Below are positions 16,364 through 25,716 of a stretch of DNA of 64,000 nucleotides, in pieces. Under the pieces are notes generated by a model. The model was not told where the DNA came from, searched no databases, and saw only the letters and a program-made list of their open reading frames with translations. The DNA is taken from NCBI GenBank assembly GCA_000381605.1, contig KB906760.1:372001-436000 (forward strand), read 5' to 3'. The position numbers were made by a program, and so were the translations under genes. The stretch's first letter is position 1. Each line of letters begins with the position of its first letter. Origin of the DNA: Acidobacteriaceae bacterium KBS 89 (GTDB lineage: Bacteria; Acidobacteriota; Terriglobia; Terriglobales; Acidobacteriaceae).

Positions 16364-16837
16364 GTGAAGACTGACCGGTCAAAGAGCGCGGTACAGCGGG
16401 CGCTGCATTGCCGCTGCGGACGCGAGAAGGTCCTTGCGCTCGGTCTGTGTGCAAGTTGCTACACCATGAAGCGCCAGGACGATGAGTATTTCGGCGGGCT
16501 GCGAGAACAAGTTCTGGAGCGCGACGGGCACTGCTGCCGGGTTTGCGGGGCTTCCGGAAGGCGGAAGCGCTCGATCGTTGTCCATCACCGGATCCCCGGT
16601 AAGTCACTTCTACACCTGATGATTTCGCTTTGTCCCGGCTGTCATGCGAAAGTGGGACGAACAAAAGCTGTACTCTCGCAGATGCCTCCACTCTTGCTTC
16701 GGTTATGGCGGGAGCAGCATCCAAAAGGCCACGAGCAAACAACACTGGACTTCCGCGAACGACTTCCTATGTCTCAGCGTGAGCCACCCTTTGCCGAGCC
16801 GTCATTAATAGACACACGCTTACCTGCGACTGCCTGA
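16364..16837 (+). CDS. HNH endonuclease-like protein
   Basis: A 157-residue protein from a GTG start. The N-terminus has a Cys pair (HCRCGREKVLALGLCASCY) that looks like a zinc ribbon. The HNH core follows: LREQVLERDGHCCRVCG, then VVHHRIPG with the His pair (first H of HNH) and LCPGCHAKVGR (second zinc Cys pair and final His). This is the classic CxxC...HH...CxxCH beta-beta-alpha-metal nuclease fold. The C-terminal 45 residues (LLLRLWREQHPKGHEQ) are helical. Similar stand-alone HNH proteins are common; whether it cuts DNA in defence, mobility or repair is unknown. Its 3' end overlaps the oppositely oriented exonuclease remnant. Confidence 0.78.
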   Translation: MKTDRSKSAVQRALHCRCGREKVLALGLCASCYTMKRQDDEYFGGLREQVLERDGHCCRVCGASGRRKRSIVVHHRIPGKSLLHLMISLCPGCHAKVGRTKAVLSQMPPLLLRLWREQHPKGHEQTTLDFRERLPMSQREPPFAEPSLIDTRLPATA

Positions 16838-17119
16838 AGTCTGTCTCTTCGATTTCATAGAAGCGTCGAGACGCGCGGCGAACGCAGGAAAGTTTGCTGT
16901 GGCTCCGCCCCATTTCAATTGCTGAACCGGAGCCAACAGAGGAATATCTGTTCGCAACGTGGCTAGATCGCGAAAGAGAAATACCAACTTCCGGCTCTGT
17001 AAGAGAGTCTCTGCGAGTGTTTTAGAACTCGCAAAATTGAGTCTCCACTCGCGCCGATCCGCCGGAATTTGTTCGAGATGGCCAAAACGCGCGAGAACCG
17101 CACTGGCTGACTTCGCCAA
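16820..17119 (-). pseudogene. C-terminal remnant of a 5'-3' exonuclease (PolA N-domain type)
   Basis: The minus strand reads GLAKSASAVLARFGHLEQIP, the helix-3-turn-helix DNA-binding motif of 5'-3' exonucleases, then a helical tail with LFRDLATLRTDIPLL and a normal stop (family: LLF.TLATLRTDIP). In the family an N-terminal catalytic domain of about 180 residues with clustered Asp residues precedes this. Upstream of 17119 no such sequence is found and the homology breaks, so only the last third survives. The end overlaps the HNH gene by 18 bases. Confidence 0.65.
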
Positions 17120-17340
17120 CCCTCGTGGAGAACACGCTGGCCGTGCGCCGGCAGAGAACGAATCGACCCAGAATCCAGAGCAGCAGTGTAGGCCCCCGCC
17201 GCCCGGTTGCCCCGCCTTAGCGACGATGAGACCGTCGCGAAGATGGGGTACCCGAGCTTTGTCGTCGCTTTAGACTTAGGCCACCCGCCAGAGCGTTTCG
17301 AACGAAATAATGGGGGCGGTTCTGGGGGTTGCGTCAGGGA

Positions 17341-17371
17341 AAAGCCCCATCCTTTAATTGGATGAGGCTTT
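17341..17371 (-). terminator. Probable intrinsic terminator of the haloperoxidase gene
   Basis: Read on the minus strand, GCCTCATCC - AATTAAA - GGATGGGGC forms a nine-pair stem (one mismatch) followed by TTTTCCC, about 55 bases after the stop of the haloperoxidase gene. Confidence 0.65.
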
Positions 17372-17425
17372 CACGAATGACTTCAGAGCTGGTTAGTAGC
17401 GATTTCTGCCACGGAAAGATCGCAT

Positions 17426-18742
17426 TTATTCATCAAACCCGTGGTTTCGTTTTGGCTGCAGAACGGAGGACAGAACCGACCTTGCCACCTGCTGACCTAA
17501 ACGCTTGCCGGCGAGATGGTCGAAGCGGAAATGCTGGCCGGCGTAGATTCGACTCAATCCTGCCTCCTCGCCGGCCTCTGAGAAGCTGGTGAAGTGCCGT
17601 GTCGTGCCCGCCAGGGACTCGGAAGTTACGTCGAAGGTGATCTGATCTCCGAGAGATAGCCGCAGTACCTCGGCCGCGGCAGCACTGATCGCACTGTGTG
17701 CGCCAGGGTAGGAAGGGTCTGGAGCTGTCTTGGTCGGAAGCGGAATCCACGTTGGATCCTGATCGGTCTCGGGATTGTTGTCGGTAGCCGCCATTTGAAT
17801 AGCAGTGACTGGTCGCCAGAGGTCGTAGGCGTACTTGGTATCAAAAAAGGCGATGGTGGTGTCGGCGATCGTGATATTCAACAGGGCGAACAGGTGCGCG
17901 CTCTGCTCCAGATCGAGGTGATGCGTTAAAGCCGCGGTCTGTGCGATCTCGTTCCAGAAGTCCTGAATGTTGCCGTTCCAGAACTGTCCAATCTGGGTCT
18001 GATCCGCGGAACGAGTCGTGCTGGTGATGAGTCCGAGACCTTTGACTTCGTCAAAAGATCGGGTGTACTCCTCGCTGGTGAGTAAGGGAGGCGGACCGGG
18101 GCGAAATTCTTTGGCTCGTGCCAGGGCAAACGGAGTGACTTGTGGCCACTGGATGAAGTCTGCCGGCGCGAAGTTGGGGGGCGTCAGTTGATAGCTTCCC
18201 GGCTGGGATTTCGGCACGAAAGGAGGAGGGACTACGGCCGATCCGTCGTTGCTTCGCAATGCCAGGATTGCAGCCGCAACGTCCTGACCCTCTTCGATAC
18301 CATCGGCTTTCTCGCGTCCATAGGGAATCTGTGCCAGGTCTTGCTGAAGCTGTGAATCAAGCGTCGTTGCAAAAGCGGGGTAGAGCGAGATCAGAACATC
18401 GTGGGCTGCCTGGTCGGCTGCTGCCTCAGCGGAAGACCTTCGCGAGACATGCGGGTGACGAACCGCAAAAGGCTCGAAGTCTCTGTCGATGTTGTTGATG
18501 GCGTCGAAGATGGCAGCATGCAGCATGGCGAAGCTGCGAGTTGAGTGTATCGTGGGCGACTGGGCGCCGGGGGTTCGCACGATTACCAGCAGCGTCCTGT
18601 TCCATTCGATGACCGGGTTCACCGACAATGGGGCAGAGGCCGGACGATCGTCATGATTTGTTACGGCTTCGCTGGCGAAGCCGGTGACGGAACTGCATAA
18701 ACCAGCACCTAGAAATGCGAGCGTGAAGACTCTTTTCAGCAT
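17426..18742 (-). CDS. Vanadium-dependent haloperoxidase, secreted
   Basis: A 438-residue exported enzyme of the vanadium haloperoxidase/PAP2 superfamily. A signal peptide (about 1-24, ending VTGFAS) precedes an all-helical domain. The vanadate/phosphate site can be read in order: KYAYDLWRPVTAI (Lys and first Arg), SYPGAHSAISAAAAEVL (the PSGH-like loop with the catalytic His, Ser replaced by Ala) and GLSRIYAGQHFRFD (second Arg and the His that binds vanadate). Length and motif spacing fit bacterial vanadium-dependent haloperoxidases, which oxidise halides with peroxide; a phosphatase role cannot be excluded from sequence. Single gene with its own likely terminator downstream. Confidence 0.88.
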   Translation of the reverse strand: MLKRVFTLAFLGAGLCSSVTGFASEAVTNHDDRPASAPLSVNPVIEWNRTLLVIVRTPGAQSPTIHSTRSFAMLHAAIFDAINNIDRDFEPFAVRHPHVSRRSSAEAAADQAAHDVLISLYPAFATTLDSQLQQDLAQIPYGREKADGIEEGQDVAAAILALRSNDGSAVVPPPFVPKSQPGSYQLTPPNFAPADFIQWPQVTPFALARAKEFRPGPPPLLTSEEYTRSFDEVKGLGLITSTTRSADQTQIGQFWNGNIQDFWNEIAQTAALTHHLDLEQSAHLFALLNITIADTTIAFFDTKYAYDLWRPVTAIQMAATDNNPETDQDPTWIPLPTKTAPDPSYPGAHSAISAAAAEVLRLSLGDQITFDVTSESLAGTTRHFTSFSEAGEEAGLSRIYAGQHFRFDHLAGKRLGQQVARSVLSSVLQPKRNHGFDE

Positions 18743-19222
18743 TGAATTTACCTCTCCAGTTGGATTCGCGTGAGAATGCCAGAGCGCTGCCGGACCACAG
18801 AGGCGTGGCAGGTCTGCTCTCCTGTCACGGATAACTGAGAATGGGAGACTTTATTCCAACTTTGGGGACATTTACAGTCTCTAGTGCTGGCCGAATTACC
18901 GATCATGGCAAGGTGCTGGTGCCACGGGAGCGGATCCCCCAGGCGGAGCGGCACCCGTGACTGCGCTACCTGCCCTGGTGAGATTGGGTTTGGGCGGGAG
19001 AAAAGTTTATTCCCCTCGAGGCGGAATAAATACGTCCTTTGCCAGTTGTCCTCTCAAGAGAAGGAACAGACCCGCAGATCTCAAGAGATTGCCTATGCGC
19101 ACGAAGGGCTGACATGATCGAAGGGCGCGGGTGTAGTTCCTTCCTTACGCAACGCCGATAGGCCCCATCTCCACTGGACGTCGCCAAGATGGGTTGATCA
19201 AACCGGCAGGAAGGGCAGATTC
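18743..19222. other. Intergenic, nothing identifiable
   Basis: Upstream side of the haloperoxidase gene and of the 57-residue protein. No gene or RNA recognised; the haloperoxidase promoter should be in the left part. Confidence 0.4.
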
Positions 19223-19396
19223 ATGACACACGAGGAACTCCAGACGAAACAGGAACATATGTGGCAGGCACTTTCCGGCGAGCAATCAATGACTCTCACG
19301 CTCGCAGTGGAGATGCTCTTGCGTTGTCATTTATCTCCCTGTCAGATCCTTACCAAAACAATGACAGCTCTGGAAGGCTCGCAACAAGATTCCTAA
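19223..19396 (+). CDS. 57-residue helical protein, paralog of 37847-38020
   Basis: A short protein (MTHEELQTKQEHMWQAL...LLRCHLSPCQILTKTM) that is all helix by composition. A second copy of identical length lies at 37847-38020, and the two agree at 46 of 57 residues, including the whole C-terminal LTKTMTALEGSQQDS. Such conservation between two loci strongly supports real coding. The ribosome-binding site is AGGAAGG ten bases before the ATG. No family recognised; small size and amphipathicity suggest a regulator or adaptor (inference). A coding-like scrap, FDGELVMDAGDSVEDLGQLW, lies just downstream at about 19460-19547. Confidence 0.7.
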   Translation: MTHEELQTKQEHMWQALSGEQSMTLTLAVEMLLRCHLSPCQILTKTMTALEGSQQDS

Positions 19397-19715
19397 AGGA
19401 TAGCTTGTCGGCAGAGCACGGACGCCTGCGGCGTGGCGTTTCCGTTGGCGCGCCGAGGTGGACAGTACGTCGTCACCTTCGATGGCGAACTGGTAATGGA
19501 TGCCGGCGACAGTGTGGAAGATCTTGGTCAGTTATGGAGTAGATGACGAGTGCGCTAGTGGTATCTGGAAGGCTAGGCTGCGCTTCAGGACTGACGTTCG
19601 ACCGCACCGCGATTGATAGGAGGATGATAGGAGGATCCTGGATGCTTAGAAAGCTCAGTTCGTTAGGGGGCGTCAGGATAAGCTGGGCACTAACTAACAT
19701 ATAATTTTGCCACTT

Positions 19716-22382
19716 ATGCTACTGGCCCCCGGGATCCAACTCGGGCACTATGAAATCATCGCTCCGATAGGCGCGGGGGGTATGGGTGAGGTGTATCGCG
19801 CTCGCGATACTGTTCTGAAACGTGAGGTCGCCGTCAAGATCCTTCCGGACTCGTACTCATCCGATCCCGAGCGCCTGCGCAGATTTCGGCAGGAAGCTGA
19901 AGCGGCCGCATCCCTGAATCATCCGAACATTCTCACCGTGCATCAGGTGGGACGGCAGGACAGTACCTCTTACCTCGTAACCGAACTGCTGCAAGGAGAG
20001 ACGTTGCGCGAGAAGCTGCGCCGCGGCCCATTGCCTGTACGCACCACAGTCGACTACGCCGTGCAGATCGCTCACGGGCTGGATACCGCCCACGAAAATT
20101 GCATCGTTCATCGCGATCTCAAGCCTGAAAATCTGTTCATCACAAAGGACGGGCGCGTCAAGATTCTCGATTTCGGCTTGGCCAAGCTCACCCAGCCCGA
20201 ACTCGACCCTCTGGCGAGCACGCAGGCGGTCATAAACGATACGTCTCCGGGCGCGGTGATGGGCACGGTGGGCTATATGTCACCAGAGCAAGTTCGCGGT
20301 CAGGCTGCGGACCCTCGCTCCGACATCTTCGCCTTTGGAGCGGTGCTCTTCGAGATGCTCACGGGCAAATGCGCCTTTCAAGGAACCACCTACGCCGACA
20401 CAGTGAGCGCGGTCCTGCACCACGATCCTCCGATCTCCGAACTGACCGCGAACCAGCCTCCCGGCCTGCAACGCATCATCAGCCGCTGCCTGCAGAAAAA
20501 TCGCGAACAGCGCTTCCACTCCGCCGCAGACCTGGCGTTCGCCATCGAGGCTCTCTCCGACGCACCCAGCGCAATCCAACCCGCCGTTACGGTTCGCAAC
20601 TCGTCTCCGCTGAGGTGGGTGAAGTGGGGAGTTGCGGCACTGGCGGCTGGACTGGCTGTCGTGCTGCTCGTCGCATCCCTGGTCTGGTATCGTCGCAATG
20701 AGCCCGGCTCGCCCGCAATGGTGCGGTTCCAGATCCCCGCTCCGGACAAGCTGAACTTCTACTTCCAGCTGTTGCCGGCGGTGTCGCCCGACGGCCAACG
20801 CATCGCCTTTGCCGCGTCGTCCACCCCCTTTAACTTCGACGCGAGGCTCTTCGTTCGTGCCTTGAATGCAGCGACTGCGACAGAGATCCCAACCTCAGGG
20901 TCTTCGGCCAGCTTTCCCTTCTGGTCGCCGGACTCGCAGCAGATCGCATTCACCTCCAATGGAACCCTCCAGAGAGTGGATCTATCGGGGGGACCGCCGG
21001 TCACGATCTGTAGCGACTGCAATGCCACATTTGGCGGGACGTGGAATCGCGACGGGGTGATCCTCATCACGAACAGAACAACGAGAACCCTGGTCCGCGT
21101 CTCCGTGGCCGGGGGCGAGGCGAAACCGCTTCACCCGCTGGCGACCGGCGAAGCTGCTCAAATGTGGCCCGAGTTTCTTCCCGACGGGAAACATTACCTG
21201 TATCTGTCCATCGGCAAGGCGCCCAATCAACAGGGCATCTACACCGCATCGCTGGATTCGAACGATCGCACGTTCCTCGTAGCCACCAACTCCAATGCTG
21301 CCTATCTCCAATCCGGCCAACTGCTGTTCACGCGCGGCGGTACGCTGATGGTGCAGCCGTTCGACATCGGGAGCCTGAAACTGTCGGGTGAACCGCATCC
21401 AGTCGCAGATCACATCGAGTCGGGGGCGACAAGGAGTACCCTCGCCATCGCTACCTTCGCGGCCTCTCCGAACGGCGTGATTTTGTGGCGTCACGATAAT
21501 CGATCTTCCCCGTCCTCCCTGCAGTGGTTAGATCGCAGCGGCAAGGCGCTCGGCGTCGTCGGCGAGGCTGCGGACTACTCCAACCCTGCTCTCTCGCCGG
21601 ATGAGAGCAAACTGGCCGTCAGCATCCGCGATCCGCAGACAAAAACACGGGACATCTGGATCTTCGATCTGGTGCGCGGCGGAAAGACTCGGCTGACTTT
21701 CGATCCCGCCGACGACCTCGATTGCATCTGGTCGCCGGACGGAAAACGGATCGGTTTCACCTCCGACCGCGCCGGACAAAGGAATCTCTATTCGAAGCTC
21801 GCCGACGGTTCCGGCCCCGATGAACTCTTGCTGGGAGGTAAGGAAGGGGGGCGAAACCTCCAGGACTGGTCACGGGACGGCAAGTATCTTATTTACTTCG
21901 ATGATCTGACACCGCATTTCTATGTGCTGTCTCTCGACGGCGATCGGAAACCCGTGCCGTTCATCAACACACCGTTCGCCACCCGGCAAGGTCAATTCTC
22001 CCCCAATGACCGCTGGGTCGCCTATCGCTCGGCGGAATCCGGAAGGAACGAGGTCTTCGTTCAGGGGTTCAACCTGGATCCGTCGCAGCCGCGCGGCAAA
22101 TGGCAGATCTCCTCGGAGGGAGGCGAGCTGCCCCGATGGCGCGGCGACGGCAAGGAGCTATTCTTCCACTTCACCGACAGTTTCTTTGCCGTGGATGTGA
22201 AGACCGACGGTCCGGCCTTTACAGTCGGGGTCCCGAAACGCCTGTTCGACATCCCCGGCGTCAGCGCCAGCGCTACTCACGGCGAATATGTCGTCACGAG
22301 AGACGGCCACCGGTTCCTGGTTGCAACGGCGTCAGGGAAGGCCGCCGCCCAGCCCATCGAGGTCGTGGTCAACTGGCGATAG
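19716..22382 (+). CDS. Membrane Ser/Thr protein kinase with TolB-like beta-propeller
   Basis: An 888-residue receptor-like kinase. Kinase domain about residues 9-270: glycine loop IGAGGMGEVYRA, Lys in VAVKIL, catalytic HRDLKPEN, DFGLAK and the substrate-loop GTVGYMSPEQ. A single transmembrane helix (about 307-327, GVAALAAGLAVVLLVASLVWY) is followed by an extracytoplasmic propeller of WD40/PD40-like blades (for example SPDGQRIAFAAS, SPDESKLAVSIRD, SPDGKRIGFTSDR, SPNDRWVAYRS) to the C-terminus. This architecture is very common in Acidobacteriota; the propeller is presumed to sense a ligand outside and the kinase to phosphorylate cytoplasmic targets. Translation starts at the ATG at 19716 (a TTG three codons earlier is also open); no clear ribosome-binding site. 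Convergent with the broken Crp gene. Confidence 0.93.
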   Translation: MLLAPGIQLGHYEIIAPIGAGGMGEVYRARDTVLKREVAVKILPDSYSSDPERLRRFRQEAEAAASLNHPNILTVHQVGRQDSTSYLVTELLQGETLREKLRRGPLPVRTTVDYAVQIAHGLDTAHENCIVHRDLKPENLFITKDGRVKILDFGLAKLTQPELDPLASTQAVINDTSPGAVMGTVGYMSPEQVRGQAADPRSDIFAFGAVLFEMLTGKCAFQGTTYADTVSAVLHHDPPISELTANQPPGLQRIISRCLQKNREQRFHSAADLAFAIEALSDAPSAIQPAVTVRNSSPLRWVKWGVAALAAGLAVVLLVASLVWYRRNEPGSPAMVRFQIPAPDKLNFYFQLLPAVSPDGQRIAFAASSTPFNFDARLFVRALNAATATEIPTSGSSASFPFWSPDSQQIAFTSNGTLQRVDLSGGPPVTICSDCNATFGGTWNRDGVILITNRTTRTLVRVSVAGGEAKPLHPLATGEAAQMWPEFLPDGKHYLYLSIGKAPNQQGIYTASLDSNDRTFLVATNSNAAYLQSGQLLFTRGGTLMVQPFDIGSLKLSGEPHPVADHIESGATRSTLAIATFAASPNGVILWRHDNRSSPSSLQWLDRSGKALGVVGEAADYSNPALSPDESKLAVSIRDPQTKTRDIWIFDLVRGGKTRLTFDPADDLDCIWSPDGKRIGFTSDRAGQRNLYSKLADGSGPDELLLGGKEGGRNLQDWSRDGKYLIYFDDLTPHFYVLSLDGDRKPVPFINTPFATRQGQFSPNDRWVAYRSAESGRNEVFVQGFNLDPSQPRGKWQISSEGGELPRWRGDGKELFFHFTDSFFAVDVKTDGPAFTVGVPKRLFDIPGVSASATHGEYVVTRDGHRFLVATASGKAAAQPIEVVVNWR

Positions 22383-22392
22383 CCGAGAGCGG

Positions 22393-22870
22393 CTATTTGC
22401 GATTGGATTTCTGCAAGAAGGCGACCTACCCCTGCCCTTCCTCACCAGCCCTTGCCGCTGCCACTCGCGCATCAGTCGGCTCACCGTAAAGATCGTCACA
22501 TGCGCTTCGTTCGCCAACTCCTCATTTCTGATGTGCAGCTCCATACCATCCGCGACTCGGTGTCCCATCCCCTTCGCGAGTTGACTCAACACTTGTGCCA
22601 GCCGCTGCGGAGCCGAATCACAGAGCGCAGCGAGGTGCAAGGTGCGGTAGGCTACGACGTAGTCATACGCTATGTGCATCGCATTCTCCATCAGTCTCGG
22701 GAGGGTCGCCGCAAACGAACGACCGGATCGTAACCCGGTCCCACACCAGTGCGGAACTGCTCGTCACCGCCTCCATGCTCACGATATAGCTCGGTCGCTT
22801 CGACACAATAGCAGCGTTGCTCTATCTCCAAAACCGCTCGGTTTGTATTGCTTCATAAACTTGATCTTCT
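22393..22870 (-). pseudogene. Frameshifted Crp/Fnr-family regulator
   Basis: Pieces of one Crp/Fnr protein can be followed through several frames: FGDRATLLL, then RPSYIVSMEAVTSSSALVWD with RVTIRS (end of the sensor beta-roll and start of the dimer helix), then FAATLPRLMENAMHIAYDYV and RTLHLAALCD, then the winged helix with NEELANEAHVTIFTVSRLMR (recognition helix), and finally VAFLQKSNRK and a stop at 22393. At least three frame changes (near 22810, 22720 and 22415) separate them. The longest single open frame (22332-22691) covers only the dimer helix and DNA-binding domain. Function as a regulator is very unlikely. Confidence 0.75.
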
Positions 22871-22878
22871 GCGGCACA

Positions 22879-23262
22879 TCAACATCGTTTTAGTTTGTTG
22901 TACTGATGATCCGTGAGATACAGATGAATTCCTCCACGCCCTATTCCAATTCCCTGTTTCAGGGCTTGCCTGCAAGCGAGATCTTTCAGACCCCTGCCGC
23001 GTTCGGCGAGTTCGACGACCTTGTCCGATGTCGAGAATCTGAACTTGCGCGGAAGGGGCGTCTTCAGATCAGCCTCGAGAAACTGGCAGTACCAGTCAGT
23101 CGAGAACATGTAATACATGTAGATGTTTCTGAGAGAAGGTTGGCGGGCCTCAGTACATTTGGCGCATAGTCGTTCGCCCTGGTTGTTTGGGTTGGGCTCG
23201 AGCAGATTCCTGCACTGCCAGCAGATCTTGCCGGATATCCGTTGCCGCGCCTTCGTCGGCAT
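22879..23262 (-). CDS. Hypothetical protein with a zinc-ribbon-like Cys quartet
   Basis: A protein of about 127 residues (start uncertain; an in-frame GTG lies 12 codons upstream). The N-terminus carries two Cys pairs, ICWQCRN and LCAKCTE, spaced like a treble-clef zinc ribbon. A central segment (YMFSTDWYCQFLEADLKTPL) and a basic C-terminal half (RKFRFSTSDKVVELAERG) follow. No family recognised; a nucleic-acid-binding protein is one possibility. Poor ribosome-binding site, and lies between a dead Crp gene and a hairpin. Confidence 0.6.
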   Translation of the reverse strand: MPTKARQRISGKICWQCRNLLEPNPNNQGERLCAKCTEARQPSLRNIYMYYMFSTDWYCQFLEADLKTPLPRKFRFSTSDKVVELAERGRGLKDLACRQALKQGIGIGRGGIHLYLTDHQYNKLKRC

Positions 23263-23312
23263 CGATCGCAGGCTTGGGATCAGTGTTGTTGGGCACAATT
23301 CACTACCGGACT

Positions 23313-23338
23313 GTCCGGCCTCTCGGCCCGGACTTTTT
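23313..23338 (+). terminator. Terminator-like hairpin
   Basis: GTCCGGCC - TCTC - GGCCCGGAC with one bulged base, followed by TTTTT on the plus strand. No plus-strand gene ends just before it, so what it terminates is unclear; it lies immediately upstream of the minus-strand gene at 22879-23262. Confidence 0.45.
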
Positions 23339-23653
23339 GTCTATCAAACTATTACGGATTGACCTGAGCAACTGGGAGTTGTGGATCAATCTTTGTCACA
23401 AGGGACTATTTAGAACCTGCAATACATTGCAGCTAAAGACGAACGTTGTGAGCTGATCAAAGCCATAAATTTACTCTGTCCTTATTCACTTGACAGGAAT
23501 CATCGAAAGGAACAGACTCCCTGCACGCTATGGGTTAGGAGTTTCTGCTTGTGTAACCAGCTTCAACCCAACTTACCGGATACGTGGCTCCCTGCCTATC
23601 GACAATGTTCAGCAAGGTCTGAACAATCTGAAACACCAAAAGGAAAAGCGACT

Positions 23654-24145
23654 ATGAAGACCACCATCTATCGGCCCATCGCGGCGATGTTGTTGACAGC
23701 GGCCCTCGCCGTCTCGGCGGCGGCACAAAAGCAGGTACCCTTCAAGGGGTCCTTACAAGGACAAGAAATCGACACACCCCAAGGCGGCCCTCCCCCCATC
23801 ACACTATCCGTTAATGGGAGTGCTACGGGAATTGCTACCCATGTTGGTCAATTCTCTTTCACCTATCAACTCACGGTGACCCTCGCAAACGGGACCGCAA
23901 CAGGGTCTGCTAACTTGATCGCGGCCAATGGAGACAGTGTCTATACGACAATTATCGGATCGAGTGAAATGACGGCGACACCCGGTGTCTCTAGCATTAC
24001 GGAAATTAACACCATTACGGGTGGTACGGGTCGATTCGCCCGAGCCCAAGGGAGTTTCACTGTCGAGCGCTTAGTAGACCTGGCAACGGGCCTCACCTCC
24101 GGTTCGTTCCACGGAACCATTACCTCCCCAGGTGCAGCGCACTGA
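23654..24145 (+). CDS. Secreted hypothetical protein
   Basis: A 163-residue protein beginning with a clear signal peptide (PIAAMLLTAALAVSAAAQ, cleavage after AAAQ). The mature part is beta-rich with Thr/Gly/Ala repeats and the segment TGGTGRFARAQGSFTVER, typical of a widespread group of small secreted proteins with a lipocalin/allene-oxide-cyclase-like barrel; that fold is a guess. The start at 23654 follows AAAAGGAAAAG; the frame is open 35 codons further upstream but those residues are not protein-like. Unknown function. Confidence 0.72.
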   Translation: MKTTIYRPIAAMLLTAALAVSAAAQKQVPFKGSLQGQEIDTPQGGPPPITLSVNGSATGIATHVGQFSFTYQLTVTLANGTATGSANLIAANGDSVYTTIIGSSEMTATPGVSSITEINTITGGTGRFARAQGSFTVERLVDLATGLTSGSFHGTITSPGAAH

Positions 24146-24459
24146 GAACACTTGTTTCCAACGCAGAGCCGCGCACCGGTCCATGGTGTACGAGATGACC
24201 GTAGCCAATCGTGGCGTCGTTGGCCGGGCAGTTATAGAGATGAGACTTGATCAGGCTGAGTCCTATGTTGGATATCTGCATTTGTTGATGATCAGGTCGT
24301 CGGGGAGGAAATTGCCGCAGAGGCAGCATATCTTTCCCTTCATTCGCCTCCACGTCGTAGGTGACCGTTCGCCGCCCGTAGGCGAATAATAGGGAAAATG
24401 GTGTGGAAAGAATTTAGTAATGAAGTCTTCGAAAAACCGTTCGGAAAGTCCGGTTCATC

Positions 24460-24705
24460 GGTATCAACTCCAGCGAAAAACGATTGGCGAGAATTCTCTT
24501 GTTGCTGGCGGAGTTTGGCAAGCCGGGAGAACCGGAATCGTTGATTCCAGAGATCACGCAGGAAACTCTGGCGGAGATGATTGGGACCACCCGCTCACGC
24601 GTCAGCTTCTTCATGAATCGCTTTCGCAAACTCGGCTTTATTATTCAATACAACGGTCGCATCCGGGTTCATAAATCGCTGCTCAATGTGGTTCTGCATG
24701 ACTGA
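24460..24705 (+). pseudogene. C-terminal fragment of a second Crp/Fnr regulator
   Basis: Reads NSSEKRLARILLLLAEFGKPG, then EITQETLAEMIGTTRSRVSFF with the recognition helix of Crp/Fnr winged-helix domains, and ends LLNVVLHD. In family members about 150 residues of cyclic-nucleotide-binding sensor come first; upstream of 24460 the match stops (the preceding bases only vaguely resemble the dimer-helix end). It is therefore probably a DNA-binding-domain remnant, although a 73-residue stand-alone product from 24484 is possible. It belongs to a different subfamily from the broken gene at 22393. Confidence 0.65.
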
Positions 24706-25716
24706 ATCCTCTTTGCCAAGTCTTGGGGGCGCTCCTCCCAGGACCGGCCGCAGGATGGATCAGAACCGGTTAAGTAACGGGCGAACGACGGGCCGCAGCG
24801 GGAACTCCGGGCACTGCTGGTGCCTTCTCTCTAGGCTGGCATGCGCTGGGCCGAAGACCAGAGTTCACACTTTTGCAGAATGAGCAGAGAGCTCTTTGGC
24901 GACCGGCACGGCTTGGTCTCTCCCGTCATTGCGAACCGACGCCGTCAATCGCGGCTTCTGCATCTCCTTATTAACGCTTGCAATCGTGGTTCTTGAGGTC
25001 CTAATCGGATTTTTTCTTTTCTTCATCATTCCAAATGTTGACACAGATTTTGGACCGAATCTGTTCCCAACGGCTCACAACTCCACAGCGGGAACTACCT
25101 GGGGACTTCGGGAGGTTGAAAGTTAACGCCTGCGTCATGATTGACCTCCTCGTTGTAGCGAGATCGAGTTGGTCCACTGGAATGCCGCGGTGGTGCTGGT
25201 CCCCGACATAGAGTGTGCTCCGGGTCGCCCCAATGTTCAGTGATTCGGAAACCCGCATTTGGGAACGATTGCGGGCGAGTAACGGGCAATCTGGAAACAA
25301 TCTTTGCAAGATGCCGTCCTGCCCCGGATTGAATGCTTGGATTTTGGTTTTGCTCAGACGGATTTTTGTGCTTGAACGAGAGACGCTACGAGGTTGTCGG
25401 GGTCGGATGGGTTGACGTCGCTGACGGCTATGATGCACAGGTCGGGTGTGGCGGCGGTGTGGAGGGTGAAAGCCGGCGCGGATGGTGTAGGGACACTTCT
25501 ATTTCTCCATGTCAGAAGCGCTCTTAAGGACCGAAAGTGGCAGCGGCATGGATTTATCCACAACCGGCGTTTTCCGCTGGTTTGACAGTCCCACCGCATA
25601 AGACTAGGGTCAGCCTTGAGGTAGCCTTTTCCTTCTCCTCGTCTCAGGTTCCCTGAGCTAAGTCAGCCTATCTGAAGCTTTCCTTCTTAGCCCTCCCCAA
25701 CCTTAAGGAGGTTGCT
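24706..25716. other. 1-kb region without a convincing gene
   Basis: The plus frame 24896-25126 would give a single membrane helix (TLAIVVLEVLIGFFLFFIIP) and the minus frame 25354-25599 a coding-like end (AATPDLCIIAVSDVNPSD). Neither has a good start or a recognised family. Possibly further remnants. Nothing else seen. Confidence 0.4.

Noticed and set aside
17279..17340. Possible phage attachment-site-like GGGGGC repeats (TGGGGGCGGTTCTGGGGG)
   Set aside because: No integrase or tRNA nearby and the motif is too short to claim.
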